DNA of 64,000 bases. It comes from Trebouxia sp. TZW2008. Its lineage: Eukaryota > Chlorophyta > Trebouxiophyceae > Trebouxiales > Trebouxiaceae. The position numbers and the translations under genes are program-made. Numbering within the stretch: the stretch's first letter is position 1; every line of letters starts with the position of its first letter. The notes beneath the pieces are model-generated. The model ran no database searches. It was not told where the DNA came from and saw only the letters and a program-made list of their open reading frames with translations. Below are positions 62,365 to 64,000 of this stretch, piece after piece. Location of the stretch: NCBI GenBank assembly GCA_002118135.1, contig BDIU01000278.1, positions 310-64,309 on the forward strand, in the 5' to 3' direction.

Positions 62365-64000
62365 CCAATCAACCAATCAATCAATCAACCAATCAATTGC
62401 AGCTGTAGCAACATCAACAGAAGCATATGTACTGCTAAACAGAATTACACACGCAATGCATCCATGCAGGCCATTGCATGCCATCCAAAATGCAGGTACG
62501 GCCTCATGACAACATTTACGAACTTGTGCTGAGCTGCTGAATGCACTGCCGAGCCAGCCCACCCTGGAGCAGCTAGAAGTAGGTCAGCTCGTGCACAGAC
62601 CCTGGACTCTGCAGCCTGCAGCGCTAAGCAAAAGGCTTGCAAAATCGCAGCTGTTTTCAACCTCTCACAGACTCCATGTATGCCCACGTGCCCAGCTGAT
62701 GCATGCATTTCTGAGCCAGCACACCCTGGAGCAGCTAGAAGTAGGTCAGCTAGCCTACAGACCCTGGAGTGACTATTGCAGCCTGCAGCGCTTGCTGACT
62801 TGCAAAACAAAGGCCAGCTGGTTTTGCTCTGCAACAATGCTTGCAGGATTGCAAACAAAGGCCCTTTGATGGCAACACCTCAGATAGTCATGGGGTTTGG
62901 GGGCAGAGCAAAGCATGCCAAAACGCATATGGGCAAGACACTATAGCACTCAAGGTTTCCGGGCAATCACTCAGCCGAGTACTAGGTGAGCCCAATCCAG
63001 TTTGACTTCCCTGATCGGACGAGAAGGGGTCTAGTCTGGATGGTATGGCCGTAGCATACCATACTAGCCAAATCTTTCTGTTACATACCTTTAACACAGC
63101 TTGCACATGGGTGCACCATACAGTGATGCTGTGCATTTTGCTGGGCTTTAGTGGTAATTGGTCTGACTCATTTTTGATACAAGGCTCTTGCAGCTGAGGC
63201 TCATCTGAGCGCTGGATTTTCTGTCATGATGCCTAACAGCCCAGAAGCTTGTCAACTGTGCTGTCTGTGTTTGTGCTGCATGGATCATATTTTGATGCAG
63301 AGGGAAGTGACAAATTCACCTGATGGCTGTAGTGTCAAGCTTCCACTGGTTGCAAATTGATGCAGCTGCTACTGAAGTTGCTCTGTGAGAAATTTGTATG
63401 CAAGCTGGATGTTCACCCGCTCAACATTCACAAGTCTGTGAGATTGCATCGCACTTCTCAGCACTAGCTGCAGCTTCTGTGCTCAGCTTAAGCGCAAAAA
63501 CCTCTTCAGCTGTGTCACACATTATAAGTTGTACAACAGATTGTTCAGAATGCTTTAGAGCAGAAACTCACCTGACTTATCTGGCGTGTATGGATTACTA
63601 CCATGACTGAGAAATGTATCTAACATCTGTTCATCGATAGTCACATCGCCCAGCAAACGTATGAAGCTGAGCATGTGGGATCTCACCCGACTTGTCTGGC
63701 ATGTGTGAATTGGCATTTTGGTTCAGTAATATGCCCAGCATTTGCTCATCAACGGTCATTTTCTCAAGCCAATCTTGAGGGCTACGCATTTCAAATCTCA
63801 CTAAGACTATGTGGCATGCGTGTAGTCGCACGCTGGTTCAGCATTTGCTCCTCAACTCCTTGACAACACTAGTCCCAAGCAGAATGTGCAAAGCTAAGCA
63901 TTTGAGATCTCACCCAACTTGTCTGGCATGTACGGGTTGACACCATGACTAAGCAGCATGTCCAGCATGTGCTCATCAACAGTCACACTGCCAAGCAAAT
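59876..64000 (-). CDS. Ankyrin-repeat plus PH-like domain protein, partial
   Basis: The gene enters from the right edge. Exons in phase are a phase-1 ankyrin exon (three alternative copies ending at 63572, 63690 and about 63915), 62014-62176, 61146-61353 and 59876-60725. The ankyrin part reads LSHGSNPYTPDKSG joined to GRTAMEYALQIRGSKDGLYR, followed by HGNVYILSKMHGVSSW. It continues into LKAKLIWKERWSVLVPKYN with KGTLFVTEAQVS, SIVKRDGCFTIGTDQAGYSF and FISMP, which has the beta-strand and Trp spacing of a PH domain (lipid or protein binding). A roughly 200-residue Pro/Gln-rich tail follows (TPVQPPVTPANPPP), with repeated GQG-L units. The last exon is uncertain. The exact family is unknown to me. 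Ankyrin is well supported and PH moderately. Confidence 0.7.
60870..61145 (-). repeat. Donor-side copies of the PH exon end
   Basis: The minus-strand text GGTTGGCAACAGCCCTGGCG followed by TTGTGTGGCACTG/gtaagc (real, 61146) recurs as GTTGGCAACAGCCGTGGCCC (about 61085) and TTTTGGCAGCAGCCCTGGC with TTGTGTGGTACTG/gtcatg (about 60981). A weaker trace lies at 60870-60900. Confidence 0.85.
61435..61640 (-). repeat. Acceptor-side copies of the PH exon start
   Basis: Copies of GTTGAAAGCCAAATTGAT(c/t) preceded by gtgatgcag or tgcag start near 61443, 61535 and 61627; the real exon starts at 61353. Spacing is about 91 bp. The second and third still read ERWC.. and LVPKYN-like text. Confidence 0.88.
62308..62398 (+). 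repeat. (AATC)n microsatellite
   Basis: About twenty tandem aatc units with a few aacc variants. A second, shorter aatc-like trace is not seen nearby. Confidence 0.95.
62500..62800 (+). repeat. Roughly 170-bp direct duplication
   Basis: The text gcactgccgagccagcccaccctggagcagctagaagtagg at about 62543-62584 recurs at about 62705-62750 as atttctgagccagcacaccctggagcagctagaagtaggtcagc. Both are followed by cagaccctgga and gcagcctgcagcgct. This is a two-copy unit in an intron of the ankyrin-PH gene, possibly from an exon I do not recognise. Confidence 0.8.
62938..63057 (-). rRNA. 5S rRNA-like gene, copy 1
   Basis: Again exactly 120 nt on the minus strand: ATGCTACGGCCATACCATCC, TCGTCCGATCAGGGAAGTC, TAGTACTCGGCTGAGTGATT and a 3' end GTGCTATAGTGT. 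It is closer to consensus 5S than copy 2 in the TCTCGTCCGATC and AGTACTCGG regions. Helix I pairs at nine of ten positions. No TTTT follows (TCTTGCC), so termination may be poor. It lies inside an intron of the ankyrin-PH gene, in the same orientation as that gene and as copy 2. Confidence 0.8.
63560..64000 (-). repeat. Tandem in-frame copies of an ankyrin exon end
   Basis: Three units end at 63572, 63690 and about 63915 with the same phase-1 donor (AAGTCAG/gtgag, AAGTCGG/gtgag, AAGTTGG/gtgag). They read LSHGSNPYTPDKSG, LNQNANSHMPDKSG and LSHGVNPYMPDKLG, each after VDEQML- or VDEHML-like text. By the rule seen elsewhere the outermost (rightmost) copy should be the genuine one. All three remain open. 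Confidence 0.82.

Overview
This window is eukaryotic nuclear DNA, very probably from a green alga or a basal streptophyte. I cannot name the species. The reasons are spliceosomal introns everywhere and a set of plant-type genes: a transit-peptide dihydroxy-acid dehydratase, a circularly permuted NOA1/RIF1 GTPase, a plant-type IFRD protein and a COP1/SPA/RUP-type WD40 protein. A short TTTAGGG-like tract is also present. There are no operons, ribosome binding sites or CRISPR arrays. Single-frame open frames are misleading here because most genes are split into 4-12 exons. I built the gene models by hand from protein family motifs, GT/GC-AG boundaries and reading phase. For seven of the nine main models the exon lengths close exactly in phase; NOA1 has an uncertain 5' end and gene 'H' one uncertain micro-exon. 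A partial gene is visible at each end of the window.

Layout. 1-2065: no recognisable exon. 2066-4633 (-): DHAD, first half only. 4864-12668 (+): AATF/Traube ribosome-biogenesis factor. 13170-13503 (-): doubtful small frame. 13815-20621 (-): NOA1/RIF1. 20764-26266 (+): IFRD. 27886-28399 (-): unknown gene. 28687-31730 (+): RUP-like WD40 protein. 32943-39762 (-): unknown 760-aa protein (called H). 41045-46036 (-): 304-aa LEA/SMP-like protein (called J). 47569-59120 (-): macro-domain PARP of 736 aa with an H-Y-I triad. 59876 to the right edge (-): ankyrin plus PH-like protein, continuing outside. Two 120-nt 5S rRNA-like sequences lie at 59432-59551 and 62938-63057. Truncated LINE tails and a second short dispersed repeat are scattered through introns and gaps. 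DHAD/AATF, NOA1/IFRD and unknown/RUP are divergent pairs with short shared promoters.

The most striking property is structural. Almost every long intron is built from tandem, decaying copies of its own ends. Copies of 'exon 3' end + donor' follow the real donor, and copies of 'acceptor + exon 5' start' precede the real acceptor. Unit length is about 60-185 bp, most often about 120-125 bp, and is strictly 124 bp in the best array. These splice-junction-anchored arrays occur in every large gene in the window. They account for most of the intron length, for most of the spurious ORFs, and for at least one in-frame exon extension (IFRD, +40 codons). Short 66-83 nt introns near gene starts lack them. 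I consider this the candidate undescribed system of the window.
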